In this document: positions 27,332 to 36,000 of the stretch, in pieces
How the letters are laid out: each line of letters opens with the position of its first letter
How positions within the stretch are numbered: position 1 is the first letter of the stretch
Assembly (NCBI GenBank): GCA_944385535.1
Contig: CALWXR010000029.1
Location: 1 to 38,885, forward strand
Source of the DNA: an uncultured Oscillospiraceae bacterium
GTDB lineage: Bacteria; Bacillota; Clostridia; Oscillospirales; Oscillospiraceae
Reading direction: 5' to 3'
DNA length: 38,885 nt
Position numbers and translations under genes: made by a program
The notes under the pieces: generated by a model
What the model saw: the letters and a program-made list of their open reading frames with translations, nothing else
What the model was told of the DNA's origin: nothing
The model's database searches: none

Positions 27332-28594
27332 ATGAAAAAAACACCCTTTCTCACCCTGGAAAAGGCCCGGGAGATCATCGCCCAGATCCCGACTCCCTTT
27401 CACATTTACGACGAGGCGGGCATTCGTGCCAACGCCCGGGCCCTGAAGGCCGCCTTCTCCTGGAATCCGGGCTTTAAGGAGTACTTCGCGGTAAAGGCCA
27501 CCCCCAACCCCTATATCCTGAAGATTCTGAAGGAGGAGGGCTGCGGCTGCGACTGCGCCTCCTACACAGAGCTTTTACTGGCGGAGGCGGTGGGCAACAC
27601 CGGCCACGATGTGATGTTCTCCTCCAACGTGACCCCGGAGCTGGATATGCGCAAAGCCCGGGACATGGGGGCCTATATCAACTTAGACGACGCCACCTAT
27701 GTGGACTTCCTGGCCTCCCTGGGGCCTGTGCCGGAGACGGTGTGCCTGCGCTATAATCCCGGCGGCTCCTTCTCCCTGGGCAACACCATTATGGACATGC
27801 CCCGGGACGCCAAGTACGGCATGACGGAAGATCAGATGGCGGGGGCCATCAACCGGCTGATGAAGCTGGGCGCCAGGCACTTCGGCATCCACGCCTTCCT
27901 GGCCTCCAATACCACCACCAACGAATACTACCCCGAGCTGGCCAGCCGCCTGTTCCGCCTGGCGGTGCGCCTGCGCAATGCCACGGGTGCCCACATCGCC
28001 TTTATCAATCTCTCCGGTGGAATCGGCGTGGACTACCGCCCCGAGCAGCCCAAGTGCGACATTCGGGTCATTGGGGAGGGCGTTCGCCAGCGCTACGAGC
28101 AGATCCTCACCCCCCAGGGCATGGACGACGTGGCTATTTTCACCGAGCTGGGCCGGTTTATGCTGGCTCCCTACGGCCACCTGATCTCCACCGTGCTCCA
28201 CCAGAAGCACATCTACCGGGAGTACATCGGCCTGGACGCCTGCGCCGCCAATCTGATGCGCCCGGCCATGTACGGCGCCTACCACCACATCACCGTGCTG
28301 GGCAAGGAGGACGCCATTTTGGACCATGTGTATGACGTCACCGGCGGCCTGTGCGAGAACAACGACAAGTTCGCCATTGAGCGCAGCCTTCCTCAAATCG
28401 ACATCGGCGATATTGTGGCCATTCACGACACCGGAGCCCACGGTTTTGCCATGGGCTACAACTACAACGGCAAGCTTCGCAGCGCCGAGGTACTGCTGAA
28501 GGAGGACGGCAGCTTCCAGCTGATCCGCCGGGCGGAGACCCCCAAGGATTACTTCGCCACCTTTGACTGCACCGAGTTCCGATTCGGGGAGTAA
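27332..28594 (+). CDS. lysA: diaminopimelate decarboxylase
   Basis: PLP enzyme that decarboxylates meso-diaminopimelate to L-lysine. The 420-residue alanine-racemase-type barrel has the PLP lysine in EYFAVKATPNP (K55). FGIHAFLASNTT takes the place of the usual HIGSQ block, followed by INLSGGIGVDY, IFTELGRFM, ACAANLMRPAMYGAYHH and GGLCENNDKFAIER. The last has Cys as in the substrate-binding C-E-x-x-D. The family also includes carboxynorspermidine decarboxylases, but the lysine riboswitch decides for LysA. ATG at 27332 is chosen because GAGAGGATC lies just after the terminator; upstream in-frame starts fall inside the riboswitch. Confidence 0.94.
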   Translation: MKKTPFLTLEKAREIIAQIPTPFHIYDEAGIRANARALKAAFSWNPGFKEYFAVKATPNPYILKILKEEGCGCDCASYTELLLAEAVGNTGHDVMFSSNVTPELDMRKARDMGAYINLDDATYVDFLASLGPVPETVCLRYNPGGSFSLGNTIMDMPRDAKYGMTEDQMAGAINRLMKLGARHFGIHAFLASNTTTNEYYPELASRLFRLAVRLRNATGAHIAFINLSGGIGVDYRPEQPKCDIRVIGEGVRQRYEQILTPQGMDDVAIFTELGRFMLAPYGHLISTVLHQKHIYREYIGLDACAANLMRPAMYGAYHHITVLGKEDAILDHVYDVTGGLCENNDKFAIERSLPQIDIGDIVAIHDTGAHGFAMGYNYNGKLRSAEVLLKEDGSFQLIRRAETPKDYFATFDCTEFRFGE

Positions 28595-28683
28595 TCTGTA
28601 CAATTTTACCAAAAAGCCCTTTTGTTTTTTGGCAGTTCAGCAGCAAAATAGCAAAGAAATTTCATACTTTTCCCTTCGGTTTA

Positions 28684-28692
28684 TGGTATAAT
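28684..28692 (+). promoter_or_regulatory. extended -10 promoter of the CBS-domain gene
   Basis: TGGTATAAT (28684-28692) is a strong extended -10. The -35 region (ATACTT at 28664) is poor. Confidence 0.6.
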
Positions 28693-28741
28693 AGCTTAGG
28701 TGGCAGGAGAGCAAACCTGCCCCGCCGAAAAGGAGAGCCCT

Positions 28742-29155
28742 ATGAATAATATCTTGTTTTTTCTGACACCAAAGGCTTTATGCGCGTATCTGTACGATGA
28801 CTACACCATTCGGCAGGCTCTGGAAAAGATGGAAGCCGCCGGCTATTCCGCCATTCCCATATTAAATCGCCGGGGGGAATACCGGGGCACCCTTACGGAA
28901 GGGGATCTGCTGTGGGCCATGAAAAATATCTGCTACATGGACATGCGCCAGGCGGAAGCCCGGCGGATCATGGAGATCACCCGCCGGAAGGACAATGTCC
29001 CCGTCCGGGTCACCACCTCCATGCAGGATCTAGTGGAGCGGGCCTCCAACCAGAACTTTGTCCCCGTAGTAGACGACAAGGACGCCTTCATCGGTCTGGT
29101 CACCCGGAAAGCCATTATCAAGTACTGCCAGGAAAAGCTCTTCCCGGAGGATTAA
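28742..29155 (+). CDS. CBS-domain protein
   Basis: A 137-residue stand-alone CBS pair, a module that binds adenine nucleotides or similar ligands. The first repeat covers TIRQALEKMEAAGYSAIPILNRRGEYRGTLTEGDLLWAM; the second covers VRVTTSMQDLVERASNQNFVPVVDDKDAFIGLVTRKAII. It lacks a fused catalytic domain, so it is likely regulatory; the partner is unknown. ATG at 28742 has AAAGGAGA upstream; an upstream in-frame start lies before that site. Confidence 0.9.
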   Translation: MNNILFFLTPKALCAYLYDDYTIRQALEKMEAAGYSAIPILNRRGEYRGTLTEGDLLWAMKNICYMDMRQAEARRIMEITRRKDNVPVRVTTSMQDLVERASNQNFVPVVDDKDAFIGLVTRKAIIKYCQEKLFPED

Positions 29156-29176
29156 ACTACATACCAAATCTTTAAA

Positions 29177-29212
29177 AACGCGGAAAGCCGGGGGCTTTCC
29201 GCGTTATTTTTT
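29177..29212. terminator. bidirectional terminator between the CBS and vanY-like genes
   Basis: 13-bp stem (29177-29189 with 29193-29205) and ATTTTTTT after it. An A-rich stretch on the other side gives T residues on the minus strand, so it can serve both convergent genes. Confidence 0.88.
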
Positions 29213-29232
29213 TCATTCACAGAAAGGGGCCG

Positions 29233-29958
29233 CTAGTCTGAGCGCTCCAGATATTCCTCCAGGCAAAGCCCTTGCCGCTCCATTTCCCCGGCCGCTTCCT
29301 GCCCCACGTATCGGTAATGCCAAGGTTCGTAGGCCGTGCCGGTGACTGCCTCTTTATCCTCCGGATACCGCAGGATAAAGCCATATTCCCAGGCATTGTC
29401 CGCCAGCCAGGTATAGGCGGCAGCCCCGGTGGTATGAATTTTGTCCGCGTTGATGTCCACCGCCAAGCCGGTTTGATGCTCGCTGTGGCCTGCTTCCGCC
29501 ACCCATCGCCCGGCTTCCTCTTTGGCGCCTTTGCCGGAATACCCTTGCGCCTCCAGCTGCTCTACTTTCTCCTCCATCAGCTGTCGCTGGTATTCTTCCG
29601 TACGATAGCCGGAAGCAACCACCAGATAGACGCCCTGGCTTTCCGCCTCGTCAAACATCTGCTGCAGAGCCGGGTAGATTCGGCTGTCCACCATTTCCCC
29701 ACCGGGAAGCTCTATCAGCTCTGTTTCCCAGCTTTTTGGAAGCTTATATTCTTCATTTACCAGAATCAGGTTCCACCCATGCTGCAAGCTGGCGGTTTTC
29801 TCCCAGCAGAGCCAGTCGGGCAGAAGCTCCATCCAGAAGAGTCCCAAGTAAAGCGCCGCCGCAGCCAGGGCGATCCTGAGCGCAAGGCCGCGCTTTCTTA
29901 CCTTTCTTTTTACCGGCTTACGGTTTTGGGATTCTTCCACATTTGAATGACGCTTCAT
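29233..29958 (-). CDS. VanY-type D-alanyl-D-alanine carboxypeptidase (M15B)
   Basis: Zinc D,D-carboxypeptidase that trims the terminal D-Ala of peptidoglycan stem peptides. The 241-residue protein has a basic cytoplasmic N-terminus, one membrane anchor (about 26-45) and an extracellular M15B domain. The motifs are VASGYRTEEYQ, SEHQTGLAVDIN (zinc ligands H161 and D168), YGFILRYPEDKEAVTG and EPWHYRYVG (H214). ATG at 29958 follows AAAGGAGGAAA. It is the last gene of the ECF sigma/ABC module, only 12 bp after the interrupted permease frame. This suggests the module acts on the cell wall. Confidence 0.92.
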   Translation of the reverse strand: MKRHSNVEESQNRKPVKRKVRKRGLALRIALAAAALYLGLFWMELLPDWLCWEKTASLQHGWNLILVNEEYKLPKSWETELIELPGGEMVDSRIYPALQQMFDEAESQGVYLVVASGYRTEEYQRQLMEEKVEQLEAQGYSGKGAKEEAGRWVAEAGHSEHQTGLAVDINADKIHTTGAAAYTWLADNAWEYGFILRYPEDKEAVTGTAYEPWHYRYVGQEAAGEMERQGLCLEEYLERSD

Positions 29959-29970
29959 GTTTTCCTCCTT

Positions 29971-31176
29971 TCATCCGCTGAGCTGCTTGCGGCGATAACT
30001 CCGGTAGCACAGCCAGGCAAACAGCGCCGTCAATCCGGCGTACAGAGTCAGCACCACCGGAATGGGAGTTAGTACCCTTCCAAAGACGGTATAGACATGC
30101 AGTCACGCCAAATCATTGAACAGAGTAAACAGTCCCGTAGGCAGCAGCTGAAGCAGCTTTTCCGGAAGAATCTCCCACAGTGCGGCAGGCCCGATGATCA
30201 GCAGCACCGGCAGAACCGCTCCCAGGGCAGCAGAGCTCCATTTTGCCCCCACCAGCATCACGGCAGCGGTGACAAACAGCCAGCCCAGATAGCAGCTCAG
30301 CAGCACCCCCAGGAATCGTTCCGAAAAGGTCATTTGGTAGATGCTGAACCAATGCCTGTTGTCGGCCTGAACCGGGCATCTGCCCCCTTCCGCTCCCAGA
30401 AACAGCAATACACTCCCTCCGGCAGTAAGGGTAAATGCCCAATAAAGGGCTGTGGTAATGAAAAACCCTGCCAGCAGCTTGGCGGCGGTACCTTTTCTGC
30501 GGCCATAGCGGGTAGTATAAAAAACGGAGTCGGTTTTCCAGCCGGCTTCATTGGAAAACATCCCGGACAGAAGATAGCCCAGAATCCCGGCTCCATAGGC
30601 GGAAAAGCTTCCTACCGCCACGGCAGCCTGTTCCCATCCCAAGATATACCCCACCTGGATCGGCGTTTCCAAAGCGGCCATCCGCTGAACAAGGAATTCC
30701 TTTTCCTGCTGGGTATAGTGGAAAAAGCCATTGTTATCCCCTTGTTCTTCCTCATACAGCCATTGTTTCAGCAGGGTCACCCGATTCTCATAAAAGGAAG
30801 AAAGCTGCTCCGGCTGTACCGTTTCCGCAATGTAATAGTCGCCTGCCTGGTATTGAAAGCGCGTCTGAAAAGAGCGGTTCAAAAGTCCCCGAATCTGGTT
30901 TGCACCCTGCCGCTCATAAAAATCCGACTCCTTCAGAAAGGCCAGCGCCCTTTCCAGCATATCCCGGTCCAGGGTTCCGGTCCACTCCCCCTGGGCTTGC
31001 CGCAGCTTTTGGGCTGCAGAATGCCCGGTAAGTTCCTGCTCAGACCCATAATACCAGCAAACATCGTATCCATGGGTCACGCTGTAACATACGACCGCCG
31101 CCAGCAGCGTAAACAGAACCAGAGCCACCTTGCCGCTGGGCTTCCGAAATATTTTTTTGACCTCGTAGCCAATCAT
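29971..31176 (-). pseudogene. ABC permease-like protein, paralogue 3, interrupted by an in-frame TGA
   Basis: The open part (31176 to 30103) encodes 357 residues. It starts MIGYEVKKIFRKPSGKVALVL, has a large loop and several membrane segments, and shares GRRKGT and KEFL...LETP-QVGY with the upstream paralogue. It stops at TGA (30103-30105), about 43 codons short of its relatives. The same frame continues past the TGA to 29971 with TVFGRVLTPIPVVLTLY and a basic end YRSYRRKQLSG. That segment lines up with the C-termini of the other two copies (SLGKTVVTPIPVL... and TVFGKVFPPLQL...). Full length would be 401 codons against 408-414 in the others. The TGA falls near an aromatic position, as expected of TGG to TGA. 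Truncated but possibly functional product, sequencing error or recoding remain open. Confidence 0.8.
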
Positions 31177-31194
31177 CCCTTCGCCCCTCTGTTT

Positions 31195-32439
31195 CTATCC
31201 GCCGATTGCCTTGTGCCGGTATGCCCCATAGCAGCCTACGGTCAGCGCCAGGGCGCAGGCAATATAAACCAGGATCAAAACAGGAATGGGAGTGACCACG
31301 GTTTTTCCCAGGGAAACCACATCCAGGTATGACAAAGCGATATTTCCGTCCAGCAGCCGATTGGGCAGAAGGGCCAGCGCTTTGCTGAAGATCCCGCCGC
31401 TTCCAAGGTCCGTGAGAAAGCCGGGCAGCAGCAGACCCAGGGAGGGGATCATCACCGCCAGCACCGGGGATTTTGTTTTGGCGCTGACCCACATGACCAG
31501 CATACCGAAGAACAAATAGCCAATGTACCCCAGGACCAGGATCAGGCCGTATTTTTCCCGAAAGGTCAGATTGTACACGCTCTTCCAGCCGCTTAACGTA
31601 CTCTGAACCGGGTAGTCTGCCCCATCCGTTCCCAGGCTGCCCAGCACGCTCAGGCTGTAGCTCCCCGCGCACAGCAGATAGACGCCGGTGATCAGCAGCA
31701 GCCCCGCGGCGATTTTTGCCTTTGTCCCCTTTCTTCGTCCGTGAAGGCTGGAGTAGTACACCGGTTCCGCCTTCCACTGAAACTCACCGGAGAAGATCCC
31801 GGACAGGAGAAATCCCAGCAGGATCATCTCGAATTTCAGCACCCAGCCCATGTGATTCGCAGCCTGGATCCACCCCTGGGCATACCCCACCTGGAAGGGC
31901 GTCTCCAATTGCGAACACCGCTCCAGCAGGAATTCCTTTTCCCGGGCAGAATACAAGTAAGCGCCGGAGGAATCCGGTTCATAGAGCCAGCTTCGCAGCA
32001 GCTCCACTCGATTGTCGTAAAATCGATGCAGCTCCTCCGGTTTGATCTGCCCTGCTGTTCGTTCGTCAACGGAGCGAAAATTATCCGAAAAGGACACGCA
32101 CAGCAGCCCTTGAATCTCCCGGACCCCCTGCATCCATCCCTGGGCGATCCGGTTTTGCCAGTAATCCTTAGCCTGATATTCCTCCGAAGCTTCCGCCCGC
32201 TGAATTTCCGCCAGGGCCTTTTCCAGCAGTTCTTCATCCAAGGTTCCGGACCATGGTTTCTGGGCGGCGCGGAGGTTTTCCCCCGCCTGAATGCCGGTCA
32301 CCATATTTCCATTGCCGTCTATCCACTCTACGCTGTGAATGGCCATATGGCAGCAAAACGCCACCAACCCGGCCAAAATCAGCAGTACCATCTGATTGCT
32401 TTTCTTTTTCAGCACCTTTTTCAGTTCATAGCAGATCAT
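31195..32439 (-). CDS. ABC permease-like membrane protein, paralogue 2
   Basis: A 414-residue protein with one N-terminal membrane segment (MICYELKKVLKKKSNQMVLL...). A ~150-residue extracytoplasmic region follows, then about five membrane segments in the C-terminal half (LGFLLSGIF, LLLITGVYLL, LILVLGYIGYLFFGMLVM, MIPSLGLLLPG, TPIPVLILVYIACALAL). The layout resembles ABC-2-type permeases. The order is ATPase first, then three related permease-like genes 12-20 bp apart, all starting M-x-x-YE-x-KK. ATG at 32439 follows GGGGTGG. The substrate is unknown. Confidence 0.8.
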   Translation of the reverse strand: MICYELKKVLKKKSNQMVLLILAGLVAFCCHMAIHSVEWIDGNGNMVTGIQAGENLRAAQKPWSGTLDEELLEKALAEIQRAEASEEYQAKDYWQNRIAQGWMQGVREIQGLLCVSFSDNFRSVDERTAGQIKPEELHRFYDNRVELLRSWLYEPDSSGAYLYSAREKEFLLERCSQLETPFQVGYAQGWIQAANHMGWVLKFEMILLGFLLSGIFSGEFQWKAEPVYYSSLHGRRKGTKAKIAAGLLLITGVYLLCAGSYSLSVLGSLGTDGADYPVQSTLSGWKSVYNLTFREKYGLILVLGYIGYLFFGMLVMWVSAKTKSPVLAVMIPSLGLLLPGFLTDLGSGGIFSKALALLPNRLLDGNIALSYLDVVSLGKTVVTPIPVLILVYIACALALTVGCYGAYRHKAIGG

Positions 32440-32451
32440 AGCGCCACCCCA

Positions 32452-33678
32452 TCAAGCGATTTGTTTTCTCCGGAAGCCCGCGCCGATGGCCGGGATCAGT
32501 ACCAGGGAAAGGGCCAGATATACCGGAACACACAGCTGCAGCGGCGGAAACACCTTTCCGAAAACCGTCACCAGATCGAAAGACCGAATCTGGCTGTATC
32601 CATCCGTAAGAGTCGTAGGCCCCAGTTTCAGAAGCCTATCCAGCCAGTCCGCCTGCCCTTCCAAAAACCCGGGCAAGAAATACAGGAGAAAGGGCACAGA
32701 TACCGCAAGGGGCGCGGAATCGAATCTGGCGGCTGTGTACATCACCAAAAGTCCCAGAAACAGTTGGCCCAGATAGCCGCACACCACCTGGATCACCCAG
32801 ACATGGGCTATACTCAGGTTGTACATACATTGCCAGCTCCGCACCTGGATCATGCACCCGCCTCCCTGCGCGCCCAGACAGCCCAGCGTCACCAGGCTGT
32901 AGACCAGAATCGCAGCCCAATAGAGCAGTGTTATCAGCGCAATACCGGCTTTGACCTTGGCGGCAGTGGCCATTTTTCTGCCCAAGGGGGTGGACAGATA
33001 CACCGCTTCCGCTTTCCACTTCCGTTCATTTGTAAAAAGCCCCGCCAGCAGGAAGCTCAGGATCAGGATCTCATAGGAAAGCCACGATGTATTATGCAGC
33101 AGCCAATACCAGCCCTCGTGGTACTCAAAGTAGACCGGACTCTGGAACTGCCGGTACTGCTCAAGGATGTACTGTTTTTCCTCTTCGGAAAAGCGGGTGA
33201 ACGCGGAATCGGTCTCATCATAGAGCCACTGCTCCAAAAGCCGGATTCGATTCCCATAAAAGGTCTGCTCGTCGATTTCCGTCAGTCTGTCCGCAGTGTA
33301 ATAGTCATAGTCCCGGAAGCTGTCCCGGTAGGAGTCGCTGATCATTTCCCGAATGGGCGCGAACCCCTGCTTCCAGCCGAAGGCAATGTCCCGCTGGGTC
33401 ACGTCCTGGGATTGGGCCTGGGGCGTGGATTCGATCCTCTGGTTCTCCTGAAGCACCCGGTTCAGCAGCTCCTGATCCACAAAGCCCTCCCACTGGCTCT
33501 GGGCTTGTCGCAGTTTTTGGGCGGCAGCGGGCCCTTTTATATGTCCTCCCTGATCGTCCACCCATGTCACGCTCCCAACAGACAGCCAGCACATGAGGAT
33601 CACCAGCGCCAGGTACAGCGCCAGGGCAACTTTTCCGCCCCGGCTGTCCAGGGCCTTCTTCAGCTCATAGCGAACCAT
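32452..33678 (-). CDS. ABC permease-like membrane protein, paralogue 1
   Basis: A 408-residue relative of the next two genes. It has the N-terminal anchor MVRYELKKALDSRGGKVALA, an extracytoplasmic region rich in charged and aromatic residues, and multiple C-terminal membrane segments (EILILSFLLAGLF, ITLLYWAAILVYSLV, IQVVCGYLGQLFLGLLVM, CVPVYLALSLVLIPAI). The start at 33678 is chosen by analogy with the paralogues and because GGGGG lies six bases upstream. ATG two codons earlier abuts the G run. The gene overlaps the ATPase end by 14 bp, indicating translational coupling with that subunit. Confidence 0.8.
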   Translation of the reverse strand: MVRYELKKALDSRGGKVALALYLALVILMCWLSVGSVTWVDDQGGHIKGPAAAQKLRQAQSQWEGFVDQELLNRVLQENQRIESTPQAQSQDVTQRDIAFGWKQGFAPIREMISDSYRDSFRDYDYYTADRLTEIDEQTFYGNRIRLLEQWLYDETDSAFTRFSEEEKQYILEQYRQFQSPVYFEYHEGWYWLLHNTSWLSYEILILSFLLAGLFTNERKWKAEAVYLSTPLGRKMATAAKVKAGIALITLLYWAAILVYSLVTLGCLGAQGGGCMIQVRSWQCMYNLSIAHVWVIQVVCGYLGQLFLGLLVMYTAARFDSAPLAVSVPFLLYFLPGFLEGQADWLDRLLKLGPTTLTDGYSQIRSFDLVTVFGKVFPPLQLCVPVYLALSLVLIPAIGAGFRRKQIA

Positions 33679-34552
33679 CCGCATCCCCCGATCTCTCTCC
33701 CATATAAGACAGGAACACATCCTCCAGAGTGGTCTCCTCTAAAACAGCGTCTTCCACAGGCCGTTCCTTTGCCAGCAGCCGCAGGGTCAGGCCATTGGTT
33801 CCCGGCACCACATTGGCCACCTTGTACCGCTTCTCCAGGTCCGCCGCCTGGGAGCGGGTACAGCGGCATGTCCAGGCCTTTTCCGGCGACCCGGCCAGGA
33901 GCGCCTCCACCGTGCCGGTAGAGATGAACCGGCCGTCCTTCATGAGCATAATCTCATTGGCAATGGACGCCACATCGGAGACGATGTGGGTGGACAGCAG
34001 CACGATCCGGTCCTGGGCCATCTCGCTGATCAGGTTTCGGAAGTGAATCCGCTCCCGGGGATCCAGCCCGGCGGTGGGCTCGTCCAGGATCAGAATCTCC
34101 GGGTCGTTCAAAACCGCCTGGGCGATCCCCGCCCGGCGCTTCATGCCTCCGGACAGGGTTTTCATTTTCTTGTTCTTGGCCTTTTGCAGCCCCATCTGCT
34201 CCATAACCTGTTTCACCTTCCGCCCGGCGGCGGCAGGCCGTATGCCCTTCAGGACACAGATGTAGGAAAGGTATTCCTGGACGGTGAACTCCGGATAAGC
34301 TCCATAGTCCTGGGGAAGATACCCCAGCCGCTTCCGGTATTGTTCGTCCATCTGGAAAATGTCCTCGCCGTCCCAGGTGATATCGCCGGAGGTGGGCTTA
34401 ATCAAGGTGGTGAGCATCCGCATCAGGGTGGTTTTCCCCGCGCCGTTGACCCCAAGCAGGCCGTATACCCCCGGGCGGAGGGTGTAGGAAACCTGATCCA
34501 CCGCTGTGGTCTTGTCAAAGGTTTTGGTCAAATGGGTGATCTTCAATTCCAT
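33665..34552 (-). CDS. ABC transporter ATP-binding protein
   Basis: A 295-residue ATPase. It has Walker A GVNGAGKT (34-41), Q-loop YLPQDYG (Q81), signature LSGGM (133-137), Walker B ILILDEPTAGLDP (153-165) and an H-loop in LLSTHIVSD. The C-terminal extension (LAGSPEKAWTCRC...) is as in ABC-2/CcmA-type exporters. ATG at 34552 lies behind GGAGGT within the end of the preceding gene. An open frame continues upstream in the other gene's sequence and is not part of it. It likely energises the permease-like proteins that follow. Confidence 0.93.
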   Translation of the reverse strand: MELKITHLTKTFDKTTAVDQVSYTLRPGVYGLLGVNGAGKTTLMRMLTTLIKPTSGDITWDGEDIFQMDEQYRKRLGYLPQDYGAYPEFTVQEYLSYICVLKGIRPAAAGRKVKQVMEQMGLQKAKNKKMKTLSGGMKRRAGIAQAVLNDPEILILDEPTAGLDPRERIHFRNLISEMAQDRIVLLSTHIVSDVASIANEIMLMKDGRFISTGTVEALLAGSPEKAWTCRCTRSQAADLEKRYKVANVVPGTNGLTLRLLAKERPVEDAVLEETTLEDVFLSYMGERSGDADGSL

Positions 34553-35292
34553 AAAGGTTTGACCTCCATCATTTCTTTGATATTGTCTTGTCCCCGGGCA
34601 ACGCTGTAGCCCAGATACGCAAAGGAAAGACTCAGCATGGCAACCCACACCGGCAGGGTGATCCGCCGGTACAGCGTCTCGTTGGAGACCACCATCGTCC
34701 ACATGCCGCCGAAGGTCAGGCACAGAGCAACGGAAAAAGCTTCCGAGGTTCCACGGGCGCTGTACAGGCATTTCAGGCAGATACAGCTGGAAACGCTGAA
34801 GGGCAGAACAAACTGGATCATCCCCTCCCACAAAGTAAAGCTCCCGCCCCAGGCCCCCGCCGATAAAAACAGGCTCAGCAGCAGCAGATCCACCCCGCTG
34901 AACAGGCTCAGTCTGGCGGAGTACACCTGACGCAGGGTATAGTAGGTGGTACACGCAATGTCCATAGCGTCGGCGTTCCGGTCCCGCCACAGCTCCGGCA
35001 TAGCCAGGATCACAAACAAGGGCGCGGCCACCCCCATACACTGCCGCAGCTGGGCTTCGCTGACAGCCTGTTCCAGCAGCCACCACAAAGCCGCCAGCAG
35101 AATCCCCTGGAGCAGCCACCACCGCTTGCGGATAAACCGGCTCTGCTGATAGAGGAATTCCCACATCTCCATGGTGGTTTCCCTCTGCCCTTCCGCCAGG
35201 GCTTCCTTGGACACGCGGATGGTCTGCAGGAGCTTTTCCTCCCGGATGGGAAGATCCCATTGGGAAGAGATTCTTTTATGGATCTCTTTCAC
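34543..35292 (-). CDS. membrane protein between the sigma factor and ABC genes
   Basis: A 249-residue protein. It has a soluble N-terminus of about 55 residues (EIHKRISSQWDLPIREEKLLQTIRVSKEALAEGQ...) and then about six hydrophobic segments from residue 58 on. It starts with GTG at 35292, overlapping the sigma factor stop (GTGA). Its end overlaps the ATPase start by 10 bp. The position directly after an ECF sigma gene, together with the cytoplasmic N-terminus and membrane C-terminus, would suit an anti-sigma or sensor. It could equally be a transporter subunit; no anti-sigma motif such as ZAS (Hx3Cx2C) is seen. Confidence 0.8.
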   Translation of the reverse strand: MKEIHKRISSQWDLPIREEKLLQTIRVSKEALAEGQRETTMEMWEFLYQQSRFIRKRWWLLQGILLAALWWLLEQAVSEAQLRQCMGVAAPLFVILAMPELWRDRNADAMDIACTTYYTLRQVYSARLSLFSGVDLLLLSLFLSAGAWGGSFTLWEGMIQFVLPFSVSSCICLKCLYSARGTSEAFSVALCLTFGGMWTMVVSNETLYRRITLPVWVAMLSLSFAYLGYSVARGQDNIKEMMEVKPLWN

Positions 35293-35807
35293 GAAACATC
35301 CTCCTCTTCAAGTAGTTTTCGCATTTCAACCAGCGCCCGATTCAGCCGGTAGCGCACCAGGGATTCTCCAATTCCCAGGATTTGGGCGATCTCCTTTTTC
35401 TTGCACCCCTGGAAATAGGAAAGAATTACCACCGTCCGCAGCTCTTCCGGCAGACGCGCCAGGGCCTTGCGGATGTCCAGCGCTTCCTCCACCTGTTCCA
35501 TTGGCTCCACGGACCCCTCCGCCCCCGCCTCCAGGGGCAGCGCTTTCCGCTTCCTTTGATGATCCCGGCACAGATTGGCGGCGATGGTATACAGATAGCT
35601 TCGCAGCTTCCCGCCGTGCTGATACCGGTCCAGGCTTCGGAAGAACCGGGCAAAGGTCTCCTGGGTCAGATCCTCCGCCTCCCCCAGGTCCAGGCTATGC
35701 AGATAGCAGTAGCGAAGGATGTGAGGATAGTACCGGCGGACGAATTCCTCCACCGCCTGTTCGTCTCCGTTTTTCATGCGATGTACCATGAGAAATTCCG
35801 GTTCCAT
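35289..35807 (-). CDS. ECF-type RNA polymerase sigma factor
   Basis: A 172-residue group 4 sigma factor. Region 2 shows LRYCYLHSLDLGEAEDLTQETFARFFRSLDRY, then KLRSYLYTIAANLCRDHQRKRK. Region 4 shows LARLPEELRTVVILSYFQGC, KKKEIAQILGIGESLVRYRLNRAL as the helix-turn-helix. It lacks region 3. It heads the module on the minus strand. ATG at 35807 has GGGAGG upstream. The module is presumably under its own control, as is usual for ECF factors, but the promoter motif cannot be confirmed from one site. Confidence 0.94.
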   Translation of the reverse strand: MEPEFLMVHRMKNGDEQAVEEFVRRYYPHILRYCYLHSLDLGEAEDLTQETFARFFRSLDRYQHGGKLRSYLYTIAANLCRDHQRKRKALPLEAGAEGSVEPMEQVEEALDIRKALARLPEELRTVVILSYFQGCKKKEIAQILGIGESLVRYRLNRALVEMRKLLEEEDVS

Positions 35808-35825
35808 ACTTCCTCCCTTCCTTTT

Positions 35826-35841
35826 TTGAAAGTACTTTCAA
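35826..35841. promoter_or_regulatory. 16-bp perfect palindrome upstream of the sigma gene
   Basis: TTGAAAGTACTTTCAA reads the same on both strands and lies 18 bp before the sigma factor start codon, beside TATATA (35841-35847). It looks like a dimeric repressor operator or a promoter-proximal hairpin. Confidence 0.6.
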
Positions 35842-36000
35842 TATATAGAACGATTCCCCGTCGAAAAAACGCAAACCTCCCGGCGCTTTTTTTCAGAGCG
35901 ATACAGGAGCAGGATCTTTTTTACCATTCCGGGGCAAAAACCAAATTGTTCTTGCCAAGACGCCGCCGGAAAAGCGGCGCCCTGGAACCCTTGCGGATCA

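Noticed and set aside
30103-30105. Selenocysteine recoding at the TGA of permease paralogue 3
   Set aside because: The aligned position is aromatic rather than Cys, and no selenocysteine context is apparent; a nonsense change or sequence error is simpler.
31741-33921. 726-codon plus-strand open frame opposite the permease paralogues
   Set aside because: The minus-strand genes are paralogous to each other and have ribosome sites and overlaps; the plus frame has no family features.
34553-35260. N-terminal extension of the ABC ATPase frame upstream of its ATG
   Set aside because: It runs through the overlapping membrane-protein gene in another frame, and the ATG at 34552 has a good ribosome site at the normal start of the ATPase fold.
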